The position numbers and the translations under genes are program-made. The notes beneath the pieces were generated by a model. That model saw nothing but the letters and a program-made list of their open reading frames with translations, was not told the DNA's origin and did no database searches. A stretch of 10,713 nt of DNA, taken from contig UQJF01000105.1 of assembly GCA_900541315.1 (NCBI GenBank), forward strand, positions 1 to 10,713. The letters run 5' to 3'. Positions 1-6,827 of the stretch are shown here, in pieces (the stretch's first letter is position 1; each line of letters opens with the position of its first letter). The stretch is from an uncultured Clostridium sp. (GTDB lineage Bacteria; Bacillota; Clostridia; Lachnospirales; Lachnospiraceae).

Positions 1-49
1 ACGAGATGTAGCTCCGTCTCGTGGGCTCGGAGATGTGTATAAGAGACAG
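1..49 (+). other. Illumina Nextera adapter left on the contig end (artifact)
   Basis: Bases 1-7 match the 3' end of the P7 flow-cell primer (ACGAGAT), 8-15 occupy the i7 index position, 16-30 are GTCTCGTGGGCTCGG, and 31-49 are the Tn5 mosaic end AGATGTGTATAAGAGACAG. Order and spacing are exactly those of a Nextera i7 library adapter. Genomic sequence therefore starts at base 50. Translating through the adapter gives the spurious peptide GSEMCIRDS, which has been fused to the first gene here. Confidence 0.98.
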
Positions 50-2009
50 CTCTAAGATGTATGACGGAACACCTCTTACAGATTCTGGATACACTTATAC
101 AACGGGTATTCTTGCAGATGGTGATGTATTAACTGCAACAGTAGAAGGTACGATCACGAATGTAGGCGAGACTGCAAATGAAGTTAAGAGTTACGTTGTA
201 AAGCGTGGTGATAAGGATGTAACGAATAACTATACTTTCGGTGAAAGTATTCCTGGTACATTGGAGATCACCAAGAGAGATGTAACGATCACTTCTGGCT
301 CTTCAAAACGTGCATATAACGGACAGCCACTGACCAATTCTGAAATTACTGTAACAGGTACAGGATTTGTAACAGGTGAAGCACCAACAAGTTATGACGT
401 AACTGGTACTATTACGAATGTAGGTGAGGCTGATAACACATTTACCTACAACCTTCCTGCAAATGTAAATGCTGATAACTATGATATTAAGCTGGTTAAA
501 GGTAAACTGGAGATCACTCCTGTAACAGCTAAGATCCAGATCACAGCAGATAGCGACAGCAAGGTATATGATGGAATTGCTCTTGTAAAGAATAGTGCTA
601 CTTATACACAGGGAATTCTTGCAGAGGGCGACAGACTGGAAACTACAGTAGAAGGTTCCCAGTTAGGAAAAGGCGAATCTGCAAATACAGTTAAATCTTA
701 TAAGGTATTAAATGCTGCTAATGAAGATGTGACAGGAAACTATACCTTCGCAGAAAGTATTCCTGGCAAGCTTACTGTAACTGCCCGTCCAATTAAGATC
801 ACAGCAGCAAGTGACAGCAAGGAGTACGATGGTACACCATTAACAGCAGACAGATACACTGTAAGTGAAAATGGCCTTGCAGATAGCGATGAGATTTCTG
901 CAATTACCATTGATGGCAGTCAGATTGAGATCGGAACCAGTTCCAATGCAGTTAGAGCAGGTTCTGTAAAAATCACCAAGAAGGCTGAAGCAGCAAATTC
1001 AAGAAGTGCAGCTGAAGATGTAACTGATAACTACGATATTAAGTTAGAAGAGGGAATCTTAGAGGTTACAAACCGTAATGACCTTTCCTACATCGTAAAT
1101 TATCATTACTTAGATGCTAAGGGCAAAGAAGTTGATGTAAAGTCTGTTACTAAGGACAATGCATTCATTGGTGAAGAAATTGCTTACAGTGATGCAGTAA
1201 GCAGAGATCATGCTGGCAAGACCTACGCACTTGTCCGTGTAGATAATGCTGGAAAAACTGTTGAGTATTATGCTGACGGTGCCGAGAATCCGAACGTAGT
1301 TGATGTATACTATGGATTAGACGAGATTGGTACAAACACAGAAAAACCTAAAACACCAGACGGTATCCCGGATATGTACCAGGTAGTATTCAGATACATT
1401 TCTGAGAACCCAAGTTACGGTACAGTTGATGGCGTGGCTGTTGTAGACGGTTACGTAATGGAAGTTGTTACAAGACCTCAGAAGGCAGACGGAAGCTACG
1501 ATATGGATGCAGAAGTTTATCCGCTGGGTAATGTAACAGTTACTGGTATCGGCAACTACACATTTAACCACTGGTCCGACAGCGATACCAATTATGCAAA
1601 TGCAAATGAGATCGCAGGCCATGGATTCAAGTCAGATATGACCTTTGTTGCACACTTCAGCTATGATGGAGGAAACAACAACAATAACAACAATGGCGGC
1701 GGTAACGGTGGTTCCGGTGGCGGAAGCAGCTCCGGTGGCGGAAGCAGTTCCGGCAGCCACGGCGCGATCAAAGTTACTTCCGGAGGTCCTGGTGAACAGA
1801 CCGTAACCATTGACGGTGGAGATGTGCCGCTGGCAGGACTTCCAGATCTGTCTGCATCCCCGGTAGAGATCGATGACGGTGAAATTCCGTTAGCAGCTCT
1901 TCCAAAGACCGGACAGACAACTATGAAGCTTACACTGACCCTTATGTTCTCCGGTATCTTTCTTGCACTGGCAGCTATGAGCAAGAAGCATAAAGAAGAG
2001 GAATCCTAA
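50..2009 (+). CDS. LPXTG-anchored surface protein with YDG/MBG-like repeats, 5' partial
   Basis: This is the C-terminal ~650 residues of a secreted protein attached covalently to peptidoglycan by sortase. The first native complete codon is at 51. The methionine at 21 lies in adapter sequence, so the true start and signal peptide are missing. In order it shows four repeats of about 75-95 residues (51-1070), with YDGTPLT-type starts and LEIT/LTVT/LEVT ends, as in the YDG/MBG families. A MucBP-like module (about 1089-1322, ending in DVYYG) and a module ending in MTFVAHF (about 1377-1664) follow. Then come an Asn/Gly/Ser-rich linker, an LPKTG signal, a hydrophobic segment and a KKHKEEES tail. Such proteins usually act as adhesins or stalks; the ligand cannot be told, because the N-terminal part is absent. 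A terminator follows 58 bases after the stop, so the gene ends its own transcript. Confidence 0.9.
51..1070 (+). repeat. Four tandem YDG/MBG-like domain repeats (protein level)
   Basis: Approximate units are 51-272, 273-518, 519-782 and 783-1070. Units 1 and 3 are most alike: each has a GILA(D/E)GD motif, a TVEG motif, VKSY, and NYTF.ESIPG near the end. Units 2 and 4 both end with DNYDIKL...G.LE(I/V)T. The alternation suggests that a two-domain block was duplicated. Unit 1 is cut by the contig end, so more copies may precede it. Confidence 0.8.
1713..1748 (+). repeat. 18-bp tandem duplication in the Gly/Ser linker
   Basis: TCCGGTGGCGGAAGCAGC at 1713-1730 is followed directly by the same 18 bases with one change (last C to T) at 1731-1748, coding two SGGGSS units. 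Just upstream, 1674-1694 is a run of AAC/AAT codons giving seven Asn. The low-complexity linker probably spans the cell wall and could vary in length between strains. Confidence 0.85.
1899..2006 (+). other. Sortase sorting signal: LPKTG, hydrophobic segment, charged tail
   Basis: LPKTG is encoded at 1899-1913. About 20 mostly hydrophobic residues follow (MKLTLTLMFSGIFLALAAM), then KKHKEEES before the stop. This is the standard three-part signal cleaved between Thr and Gly by a class A/B-type sortase. No sortase gene is in the window. Confidence 0.93.
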
Positions 2010-2066
2010 GTCACAAGGATCATGAGAGTTTCAGACAACAAAATAAGTCTTAAGTGACTGATAAGA

Positions 2067-2107
2067 GCCGCACACTGGCAAAAGAAAGCAGTGTGCGGCC
2101 TTTTTTT
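2067..2107 (+). terminator. Rho-independent terminator of the surface-protein gene
   Basis: A perfect 11-bp stem (GCCGCACACTG at 2067-2077 with CAGTGTGCGGC at 2089-2099) encloses an 11-nt loop and is followed by seven T (2101-2107). It lies 58 nt after the stop and before the purE promoter, so it separates the two transcription units. Confidence 0.95.
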
Positions 2108-2132
2108 GGTTTGCTTTTTTGCGTTTTTACTA

Positions 2133-2161
2133 TTGACTGCGGGTTTATTTCTTAGTATTAT
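2133..2161 (+). promoter_or_regulatory. Sigma-A-type promoter of the pur operon
   Basis: TTGACT (2133-2138) and TATTAT (2156-2161) are separated by exactly 17 bp and lie just after the preceding terminator. Expected start of transcription is near 2168, giving a leader of about 70 nt before purE. I saw no purine-riboswitch core and no obvious PurR box in this leader. Confidence 0.8.
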
Positions 2162-2191
2162 AATTATTAGAAAAGATAAATATATAAAACA

Positions 2192-2216
2192 TATATATTA
2201 GAAAAACTAATATATA
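2192..2216 (+). promoter_or_regulatory. AT-rich hairpin in the purE leader
   Basis: TATATATTAG (2192-2201) and CTAATATATA (2207-2216) form a perfect 10-bp inverted repeat around the loop AAAAA. The 10-mer TATTAGAAAA occurs twice, at 2165-2174 and 2196-2205. The hairpin ends 7 nt before the ribosome binding site (AAAGGAG, 2224-2230). It is not a terminator: it is AT-rich and has no T tract. It may be a protein-binding dyad or an mRNA 5' stabilising stem. Confidence 0.5.
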
Positions 2217-2238
2217 CTATTCAAAAGGAGAATGAAAG

Positions 2239-2751
2239 ATGGCTAAGGTAGGAATTGTAATGGGCAGCGACTCAGATATGCCGGTTATGGCGAAAGCGGC
2301 AGAGATCCTGGACAAGTTTGGAATCAATTATGAGATGACGATCATTTCCGCCCACAGAGAACCGGATCTGTTTTTTAAATGGGCAAAGGCTGCAGAGGAA
2401 AAGGGGTTTAAAGTGATCATTGCAGGTGCCGGAAAAGCGGCTCACCTTCCGGGAATGTGCGCAGCTATCTTTCCGCTTCCGGTGATCGGTATCCCTATGA
2501 AGACCTCTGATCTGGGCGGTGTAGATTCCCTGTATTCTATTGTACAGATGCCAAGTGGTATCCCGGTTGCTACTGTTGCGATTAACGGCGGTGCCAATGC
2601 AGGTATTCTTGCAGCCAAGATCCTTGCAGCATCAGATGAGGAGCTGTTAGGAAAGTTAAAAGCGTATTCTGAGGATTTAAAAGAGGACGTGGAGAAAAAG
2701 GCTGAGAAGTTGGAAAAGATCGGATACAAAGAGTATCTGGCACAGAAATAA
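2239..2751 (+). CDS. purE: N5-carboxyaminoimidazole ribonucleotide mutase
   Basis: PurE makes 4-carboxy-5-aminoimidazole ribonucleotide (CAIR) in cytosolic de novo purine synthesis. The 170-residue length is normal. Seen: the N-terminal GSDSDMP loop (residues 9-15), SAHREP (37-42) and GAGKAAHLPGM (63-73), which are the phosphate- and substrate-binding motifs of the family with its conserved histidines. The GAG.AAHLPG form is that of class I PurE (N5-CAIR mutase) rather than the animal/spirochaete class II type. Many class I enzymes have Gly where this one has Lys66. The start is supported by AAAGGAG 8 nt upstream. It is the first gene of the purE-purM-purN-purD operon. Its usual partner purK, which makes N5-CAIR from AIR and bicarbonate, is not adjacent, so it must be elsewhere or be dispensed with. 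Confidence 0.96.
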   Translation: MAKVGIVMGSDSDMPVMAKAAEILDKFGINYEMTIISAHREPDLFFKWAKAAEEKGFKVIIAGAGKAAHLPGMCAAIFPLPVIGIPMKTSDLGGVDSLYSIVQMPSGIPVATVAINGGANAGILAAKILAASDEELLGKLKAYSEDLKEDVEKKAEKLEKIGYKEYLAQK

Positions 2752-2794
2752 CATTACAGAAGGTATATAGAGGACAGATTCGGAGGATAAGAAG

Positions 2795-3829
2795 ATGATG
2801 GATTACAAGAAAGCCGGAGTTGATATTGAGGCAGGTTATAAATCAGTTGAATTAATGAAAGAGCATGTGAAAAAGACCATGCGTGCAGAGGTATTAGGCG
2901 GACTTGGAGGTTTCTCCGGTGCATTTTCACTGGCAAAGATCAAAGAGATGGAAGAACCGGTATTATTATCCGGCACAGACGGTTGCGGAACTAAGGTAAA
3001 ACTGGCGATCATTATGGACAAGCATGATACCATTGGTATTGACGCAGTGGCTATGTGTGTTAATGATATTGCCTGTGCAGGCGGTGAGCCATTATTCTTC
3101 CTGGACTATATTGCCTGCGGAAAGAATTATCCGGAAAAGATCGCAGATATCGTTAAAGGTGTGGCAGAAGGCTGTTTACAGTCTGAGGCAGCGCTTATCG
3201 GCGGTGAGACAGCAGAGCATCCGGGACTGATGCCGGAAGAGGACTATGACCTGGCTGGTTTTGCAGTAGGTGTCTGCGACAAGAAAGAAATGATCACAGG
3301 TGAGAACCTGGAAGCGGGAGATGTGCTTATTGGTATGGCTTCCACCGGCGTACATTCCAACGGATTTTCATTGGTACGCAAGGTATTTGAGAAGGAAATG
3401 AACAGGGAAGGTTTAGATACCTATTATGACAGCCTTGGAAAGACTCTGGGTGAGGCACTTCTTGCACCAACCAGAATTTACGTAAAGGCATTAAAGAATA
3501 TTAAAAAGTCAGGTGTGACCGTAAAAGCATGCAGCCATATTACAGGCGGAGGCTTCTATGAGAATGTTCCACGTATGTTAAAGGATGGTGTCCGTGCAGT
3601 GATCCGCAAAGACAGCTATCCGATCCCTCCGATTTTCAAACTTCTTGCTGAAAAAGGCCAGATCGAAGAGCAGATGATGTATAATACATTTAACATGGGA
3701 CTTGGCATGGTAGTAGCTGTAGATGAAGCAGATGTAGATAAGACCATGGCAGCTATTAAGGTGGCAGGCGACCAGCCATATGTAGTAGGAACCATTGAAA
3801 ATGGGGAGAAAGGCGTGACTTTATGTTAA
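2795..3829 (+). CDS. purM: Phosphoribosylformylglycinamidine cyclo-ligase (AIR synthetase)
   Basis: PurM closes the imidazole ring, turning FGAM plus ATP into aminoimidazole ribonucleotide (AIR). The length of 344 residues is typical. Seen: GGLGGFSGAF (35-44), the nucleotide-binding DGCGTK loop (62-67, usually DGVGTK), NDIACAGGEPLFFLDY (90-105), GGETAEHPGLM (136-146, usually GGETAEMPG), GVHSNGFSLVRK (185-196) and HITGGGF (248-254). Two adjacent ATGs occur (2795 and 2798). GGAGG at 2782-2786 lies 8 nt from the first, which is therefore preferred. It is separated from purE by 43 nt without a terminator and overlaps purN by 7 nt, so the genes are cotranscribed and probably translationally coupled. 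Confidence 0.97.
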   Translation: MMDYKKAGVDIEAGYKSVELMKEHVKKTMRAEVLGGLGGFSGAFSLAKIKEMEEPVLLSGTDGCGTKVKLAIIMDKHDTIGIDAVAMCVNDIACAGGEPLFFLDYIACGKNYPEKIADIVKGVAEGCLQSEAALIGGETAEHPGLMPEEDYDLAGFAVGVCDKKEMITGENLEAGDVLIGMASTGVHSNGFSLVRKVFEKEMNREGLDTYYDSLGKTLGEALLAPTRIYVKALKNIKKSGVTVKACSHITGGGFYENVPRMLKDGVRAVIRKDSYPIPPIFKLLAEKGQIEEQMMYNTFNMGLGMVVAVDEADVDKTMAAIKVAGDQPYVVGTIENGEKGVTLC

Positions 3830-4416
3830 GAGTTGGCGTAATGGTATCCGGCGGCGGAACCAATCTTCAGGCGATCTTAGATGCGATCGACAGCGGAAAG
3901 ATTACAAATGCAAAGGTGGAAGTGGTCATCAGCAACAATCCGGGAGCTTATGCTCTGGAACGTGCCAGAGACTATGGTATCGAAGCTGTGTGCATTTCAC
4001 CGAAAAGCTTTGAAAGCAGAGCAGACTTCAATGAGGCATTTTTAAAGAAAACAGATGAATATAACCTGGATCTCATCGTTCTGGCTGGATTTCTGGTAAC
4101 GATCCCGGAGGAGATGATCCGTAAATACAGAAATAAGATTATCAACATCCATCCTTCCCTGATCCCGTCTTTCTGCGGCGTTGGTTATTATGGCCTGAAG
4201 GTCCATGAGGCAGCTCTGGCAAGAGGAGTAAAGGTTACAGGCGCTACAGTCCACTATGTAGATGAAGGGGTGGATTCCGGTCCTATCCTGCTTCAGAAGG
4301 CAGTGGAAGTACAGCCTGGAGATACACCACAGGTACTGCAAAGACGTGTAATGGAGCAGGCTGAGTGGGTCATTCTTCCGGAGGCGGTAAACAGGATCGC
4401 CAATGGCTTGATTTAG
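3823..4416 (+). CDS. purN: Phosphoribosylglycinamide formyltransferase
   Basis: PurN transfers a formyl group from 10-formyl-tetrahydrofolate to GAR, giving FGAR. The 197-residue protein has the N-terminal phosphate-binding loop SGGGTNLQ (9-16), the NIHPSLIP motif (108-115) and HYVDEGVDSGP (144-154). Aligning by these motifs to the E. coli enzyme, the catalytic triad is Asn108, His110 and Asp151. A few extra residues after NIHPSLIPS (FCGVGYYGLK) are usual in clostridial PurN. Its ATG lies inside the last codons of purM (7-nt overlap, ATGTTAA). The only nearby Shine-Dalgarno is a modest AAAGG at 3809-3813, consistent with translational coupling to purM. Confidence 0.97.
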   Translation: MLRVGVMVSGGGTNLQAILDAIDSGKITNAKVEVVISNNPGAYALERARDYGIEAVCISPKSFESRADFNEAFLKKTDEYNLDLIVLAGFLVTIPEEMIRKYRNKIINIHPSLIPSFCGVGYYGLKVHEAALARGVKVTGATVHYVDEGVDSGPILLQKAVEVQPGDTPQVLQRRVMEQAEWVILPEAVNRIANGLI

Positions 4417-4426
4417 GAGGAAATAT

Positions 4427-5701
4427 ATGAAGGTACTGGTTATCGGCGGCGGCGGCAGAGAGCATGCGATCTGCTGGAAGTTATCTAAAAGCCCGAAAGT
4501 AGATGAGTTATATTGTGCACCGGGAAACGCAGGAATTGCAGAGGTTGCAAAATGTGTGGATATCGGTGTGATGGATTTTGAAAAAATAGCTGATTTCGCA
4601 AAGAAAGAAGCTTTTGACCTGGTAGTAGTTGGTCCGGATGATCCCCTGGCAGGTGGTATTGTGGATGTATTGGAAGAAAAGGGACTGCGTGTGTTTGGAC
4701 CAAGGAAAAATGCAGCGATCTTAGAGGGATCCAAGGCATTTTCCAAGGATCTGATGAAGAAATATGGTATCCCAACTGCTGCTTATGAAACCTTTGATAC
4801 ACCGGAAGCTGCTCTTAAATATCTGGAGACAGCACCTGTGCCTATTGTTTTAAAGGCTGATGGCCTGGCTTTAGGAAAAGGCGTTCTGATCTGCAATACA
4901 AGAGAAGAAGCAAAAGAGGGCGTTAAGACCCTTATGCTGGATAAGCAGTTTGGCCATGCTGGCGACCGTATTGTGGTAGAGCAGTTTATGACTGGCCGTG
5001 AGGTTTCTGTACTTTCATTTGTAGACGGAAAGACGATTAAGATCATGACCTCCGCCCAGGATCACAAGCGTGCAAAAGACGGGGATCAGGGCTTAAATAC
5101 AGGAGGCATGGGAACATTCTCACCAAGCCCATTTTATACAAAAGAAGTAGATGAGTTTTGCAGGAAATATATTTATCAGGCTACAGTAGATGCCATGAAG
5201 TCAGAAGACCGTGAATTTAAGGGAATCATCTTCTTTGGTTTAATGCTTACTGCAGATGGACCAAAGGTGCTGGAATACAATGCCCGCTTTGGCGACCCGG
5301 AGACACAGGTAGTGCTTCCAAGAATGAAAAATGACATTGTAGATGTATTTGAGGCATGTATAGACGGCACTTTAGACCAGATCGACCTGCAGTTTGAGGA
5401 TAATGCAGCTGTGTGCGTAGTTCTGGCTTCTGCTGGCTATCCGGAGCATTATGAAAAGGGCAAGAAGATCACAGGTCTTGAGAACTTTAAGGACAAGGAC
5501 GGCTATTATGTATTCCATGCCGGCAGCAAGTTTGATGCAGAGGGAAATATTCTGACAAACGGCGGCCGTGTTCTTGGAGTAACAGCCACAGGAAAGGACT
5601 TAAAAGAAGCCAGAGCCAATGCTTATAAGGCAACGGAATGGATCCATTTTGAGAACAAATACATGAGACATGATATTGGCCATGCCATTGATGAGGCGTG
5701 A
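4427..5701 (+). CDS. purD: Phosphoribosylamine-glycine ligase (GAR synthetase)
   Basis: PurD joins phosphoribosylamine and glycine with ATP to form GAR, the substrate of PurN. The 424-residue ATP-grasp protein shows the N-domain GGGGREHAI (7-15) and CAPGNAG (30-36), then VVVGPDDPL (67-75), and the ATP-grasp core KADGLALGKGV (143-153) and VVEQFMTGREVS (183-194). It also has the conserved QDHKRAKDGDQG.NTGGMG region (211-229) and the metal/ATP-binding EYNARFGDPE.Q segment (283-294). AGGAGG at 4415-4420 overlaps the purN stop and is 6 nt from the ATG; the gap between the genes is 10 nt. It is the last pur gene of the operon in this window. No clear terminator follows it. Confidence 0.97.
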   Translation: MKVLVIGGGGREHAICWKLSKSPKVDELYCAPGNAGIAEVAKCVDIGVMDFEKIADFAKKEAFDLVVVGPDDPLAGGIVDVLEEKGLRVFGPRKNAAILEGSKAFSKDLMKKYGIPTAAYETFDTPEAALKYLETAPVPIVLKADGLALGKGVLICNTREEAKEGVKTLMLDKQFGHAGDRIVVEQFMTGREVSVLSFVDGKTIKIMTSAQDHKRAKDGDQGLNTGGMGTFSPSPFYTKEVDEFCRKYIYQATVDAMKSEDREFKGIIFFGLMLTADGPKVLEYNARFGDPETQVVLPRMKNDIVDVFEACIDGTLDQIDLQFEDNAAVCVVLASAGYPEHYEKGKKITGLENFKDKDGYYVFHAGSKFDAEGNILTNGGRVLGVTATGKDLKEARANAYKATEWIHFENKYMRHDIGHAIDEA

Positions 5702-5710
5702 TTTTCAGGG

Positions 5711-5785
5711 GTGACCGAAGAAAAGATTAATCCGGAAAAAGAGACAAAAAGCGAAGATATAGAAAAAGCAAAAGCGGAAAAGTAA
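5711..5785 (+). CDS. Possible 24-residue charged peptide ORF, doubtful
   Basis: A GTG-started frame of 25 codons including the stop, 9 nt after purD, encodes a peptide made mostly of Glu, Lys, Asp and Ala (it begins VTEEKINPEKE). The preceding CAGGG lies too close to the GTG to serve as a good ribosome binding site. The purine-rich composition alone could produce an open frame. It may be a remnant of a longer tail of purD or chance. I do not recognise a family. Confidence 0.15.
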   Translation: MTEEKINPEKETKSEDIEKAKAEK

Positions 5786-5806
5786 CTTAAAAAAGAGAGT
5801 TAAAAA

Positions 5807-5843
5807 TTGACTATATTACAAAAGTATGTTACATTTGTAATAT
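5807..5843 (+). promoter_or_regulatory. Promoter with an embedded TTACA/TGTAA operator
   Basis: TTGACT (5807-5812) and TACATT (5830-5835) are spaced by 17 bp. ATATTACAAA (5813-5822) and TTTGTAATAT (5834-5843) form a perfect 10-bp inverted repeat with an 11-bp centre, covering the spacer, the -10 box and the expected start site. Inside it, TTACA-TT-TGTAA (5829-5840) has the TACA-N2-TGTA form known for operators of the BlaI/MecI repressor family. Repressor binding here would block RNA polymerase. The inferred target is the leader and the downstream phosphatase-family gene. No repressor gene lies in the window. Confidence 0.6.
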
Positions 5844-5973
5844 GAAAGGGAAAGCCAGAGACACATGGCCTACCCTAGCGATGATTTATAAGTCTCTTAC
5901 GAGACCAGCCGTCACTATTGGGAGTAGTGGCGGCTTATTTGCTCTTAAGAATTATAATAAAATCATACATTAA
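5842..5973 (+). CDS. Possible 43-residue leaderless ORF over the structured segment
   Basis: An ATG at 5842, right at the predicted transcription start, opens a frame of 44 codons ending TAA at 5971-5973 (starts MKGKARDTWPTLAMIYKSL). There is no Shine-Dalgarno upstream, so it would have to be translated leaderless. No signal peptide, membrane segment or known family is visible. The same bases form stable helices, so RNA function is at least as likely; keep only as an alternative reading. Confidence 0.2.
   Translation: MKGKARDTWPTLAMIYKSLTRPAVTIGSSGGLFALKNYNKIIH
5848..5946 (+). ncRNA. Structured leader or small RNA before the IMPase-family gene
   Basis: Three helices can be drawn. The first is GGG-aaa-GCCA (5848-5857) with TGGC-cta-CCC (5866-5875). 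The second is GTCTC (5892-5896) with GAGAC (5901-5905) around TTAC. The third is an 11-bp stem with one G-U pair, AGCCGTCACTA (5907-5917) with TAGTGGCGGCT (5925-5935), followed by the weak U-rich TATTTGCTCTT. The loop of the first hairpin also contains GAGAC (5858-5862), so GTCTC can pair with either copy, giving a pseudoknot or an alternative fold. It matches no riboswitch class that I can recognise. It may be an attenuator, a small RNA ending at the third stem, or simply the purD-side terminator. Confidence 0.4.
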
Positions 5974-6016
5974 TGATTGGAAAAGATATTTGATTTTAAA
6001 GGTGGAGGTACGATAA

Positions 6017-6793
6017 ATGAAAGTGGATGCAGGAAAAATAGTTGAGTTAGTAAGGAAGATGAAACCGCTGTTTGCAGATAGCAGCCGCGTATCCCAGGTA
6101 AAAGAAAAAGGAACCTGCGATTATGTGACACAAGTGGATATCCAGGTGCAGAAGCTGGTAAAAGAGGGCTTGTATTCCATGTATCCACAGGTACAGTTTA
6201 TGGGAGAAGAGCAGGATAACAGCGCTATTGACAGGAGCGGGGATTTCTGGATCCTAGATCCGGTAGATGGAACTACTAATCTGATCCATGATTTCCGTCA
6301 CAGTACCCTTTCACTGGCTTATGCAGAGGCTGGTGAGGTGGTGCTTGGAATTGTGTATCAGCCTTATACAGATGAACTGTTTATTGCCAAAAAAGGAGAA
6401 GGGGCATTTTTGAATGATGAACCGATCCATGTAAGCGGTGCAGAAACATTATCAGAAAGCCTTGTTACTATTGGAACCAGTCCTTATTATCATGAACTGG
6501 CAGACTGGAATTTTAAGGTATTTAAAGAAGTATTTTTATCCTGTCAGGATATCCGTCGTTTAGGCTCCGCGGCTCTTGACATGGCATATGTAGCCTGTGG
6601 GAGAGTGGATGCGTTCTTTGAGGCGATCTTACAGCCCTGGGATTTTTCAGCTGCAAAGCTTCTGATCGAGGAAGCCGGGGGAAAAGTAACGGATTTTGCA
6701 GGAAAGGAACTGCCTGTGGGAATGCCGGGGGCTGTTCTGGCTGGTAATGGGAAGATAAATGAGGAATTGCTCAGGATATTAAGTGAAAAGTGA
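6017..6793 (+). CDS. Inositol-monophosphatase-family phosphatase
   Basis: This is a Mg2+-dependent phosphatase of the IMPase/SuhB fold (258 residues, normal length). Seen: GEE (63-65), WILDPVDGTTN (78-88) and QPWDFSAAKLLIEEAGG (206-222). These provide the expected metal ligands Glu64, Asp81, Asp84 and Asp209. The WDFSA form favours an inositol/sugar monophosphatase over a CysQ-type PAP nucleotidase, but the substrate cannot be fixed from sequence; SuhB is the closest named relative. GGAGG at 6004-6008 is 8 nt before the ATG. It lies 315 nt after purD, behind its own predicted promoter/operator and structured leader, so it is probably regulated apart from the purine operon. A gene for an ATPase/nuclease-like protein follows after 34 nt without a terminator. 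Confidence 0.9.
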   Translation: MKVDAGKIVELVRKMKPLFADSSRVSQVKEKGTCDYVTQVDIQVQKLVKEGLYSMYPQVQFMGEEQDNSAIDRSGDFWILDPVDGTTNLIHDFRHSTLSLAYAEAGEVVLGIVYQPYTDELFIAKKGEGAFLNDEPIHVSGAETLSESLVTIGTSPYYHELADWNFKVFKEVFLSCQDIRRLGSAALDMAYVACGRVDAFFEAILQPWDFSAAKLLIEEAGGKVTDFAGKELPVGMPGAVLAGNGKINEELLRILSEK

Positions 6794-6827
6794 AGAGGGC
6801 AATAGAGAAGGAAGGGCAGGTGAACAT

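Noticed and set aside
31..49. Tn5 mosaic end as evidence of a natural Tn5 transposon
   Set aside because: It is preceded by the complete Nextera i7 adapter and P7 end, so it comes from library preparation.
1672..1748. Repeat cluster as a CRISPR array
   Set aside because: The repeats are low-complexity Asn and Gly/Ser codons in frame in a surface protein, with no spacers.
1661..1984. Minus-strand open frame rich in Pro and Leu
   Set aside because: It is the antisense of the Gly/Ser linker and sorting signal of the surface protein; the composition follows from that.
2162..2238. Purine riboswitch or PurR site before purE
   Set aside because: The leader is about 70 nt, very AT-rich, and has only one hairpin; the three-way-junction core and the PurR box are not seen.
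4042..4746. 234-codon minus-strand open frame across purN and purD
   Set aside because: It lies antisense to two clearly recognised enzymes, shows no family features and has no context of its own.
5961..5978. AATCAT/ATGATT inverted repeat and TATAAT at 5953 as a second promoter-operator
   Set aside because: There is no acceptable -35 box at 16-18 bp from the TATAAT, and a 6-bp AT-rich dyad is common by chance.
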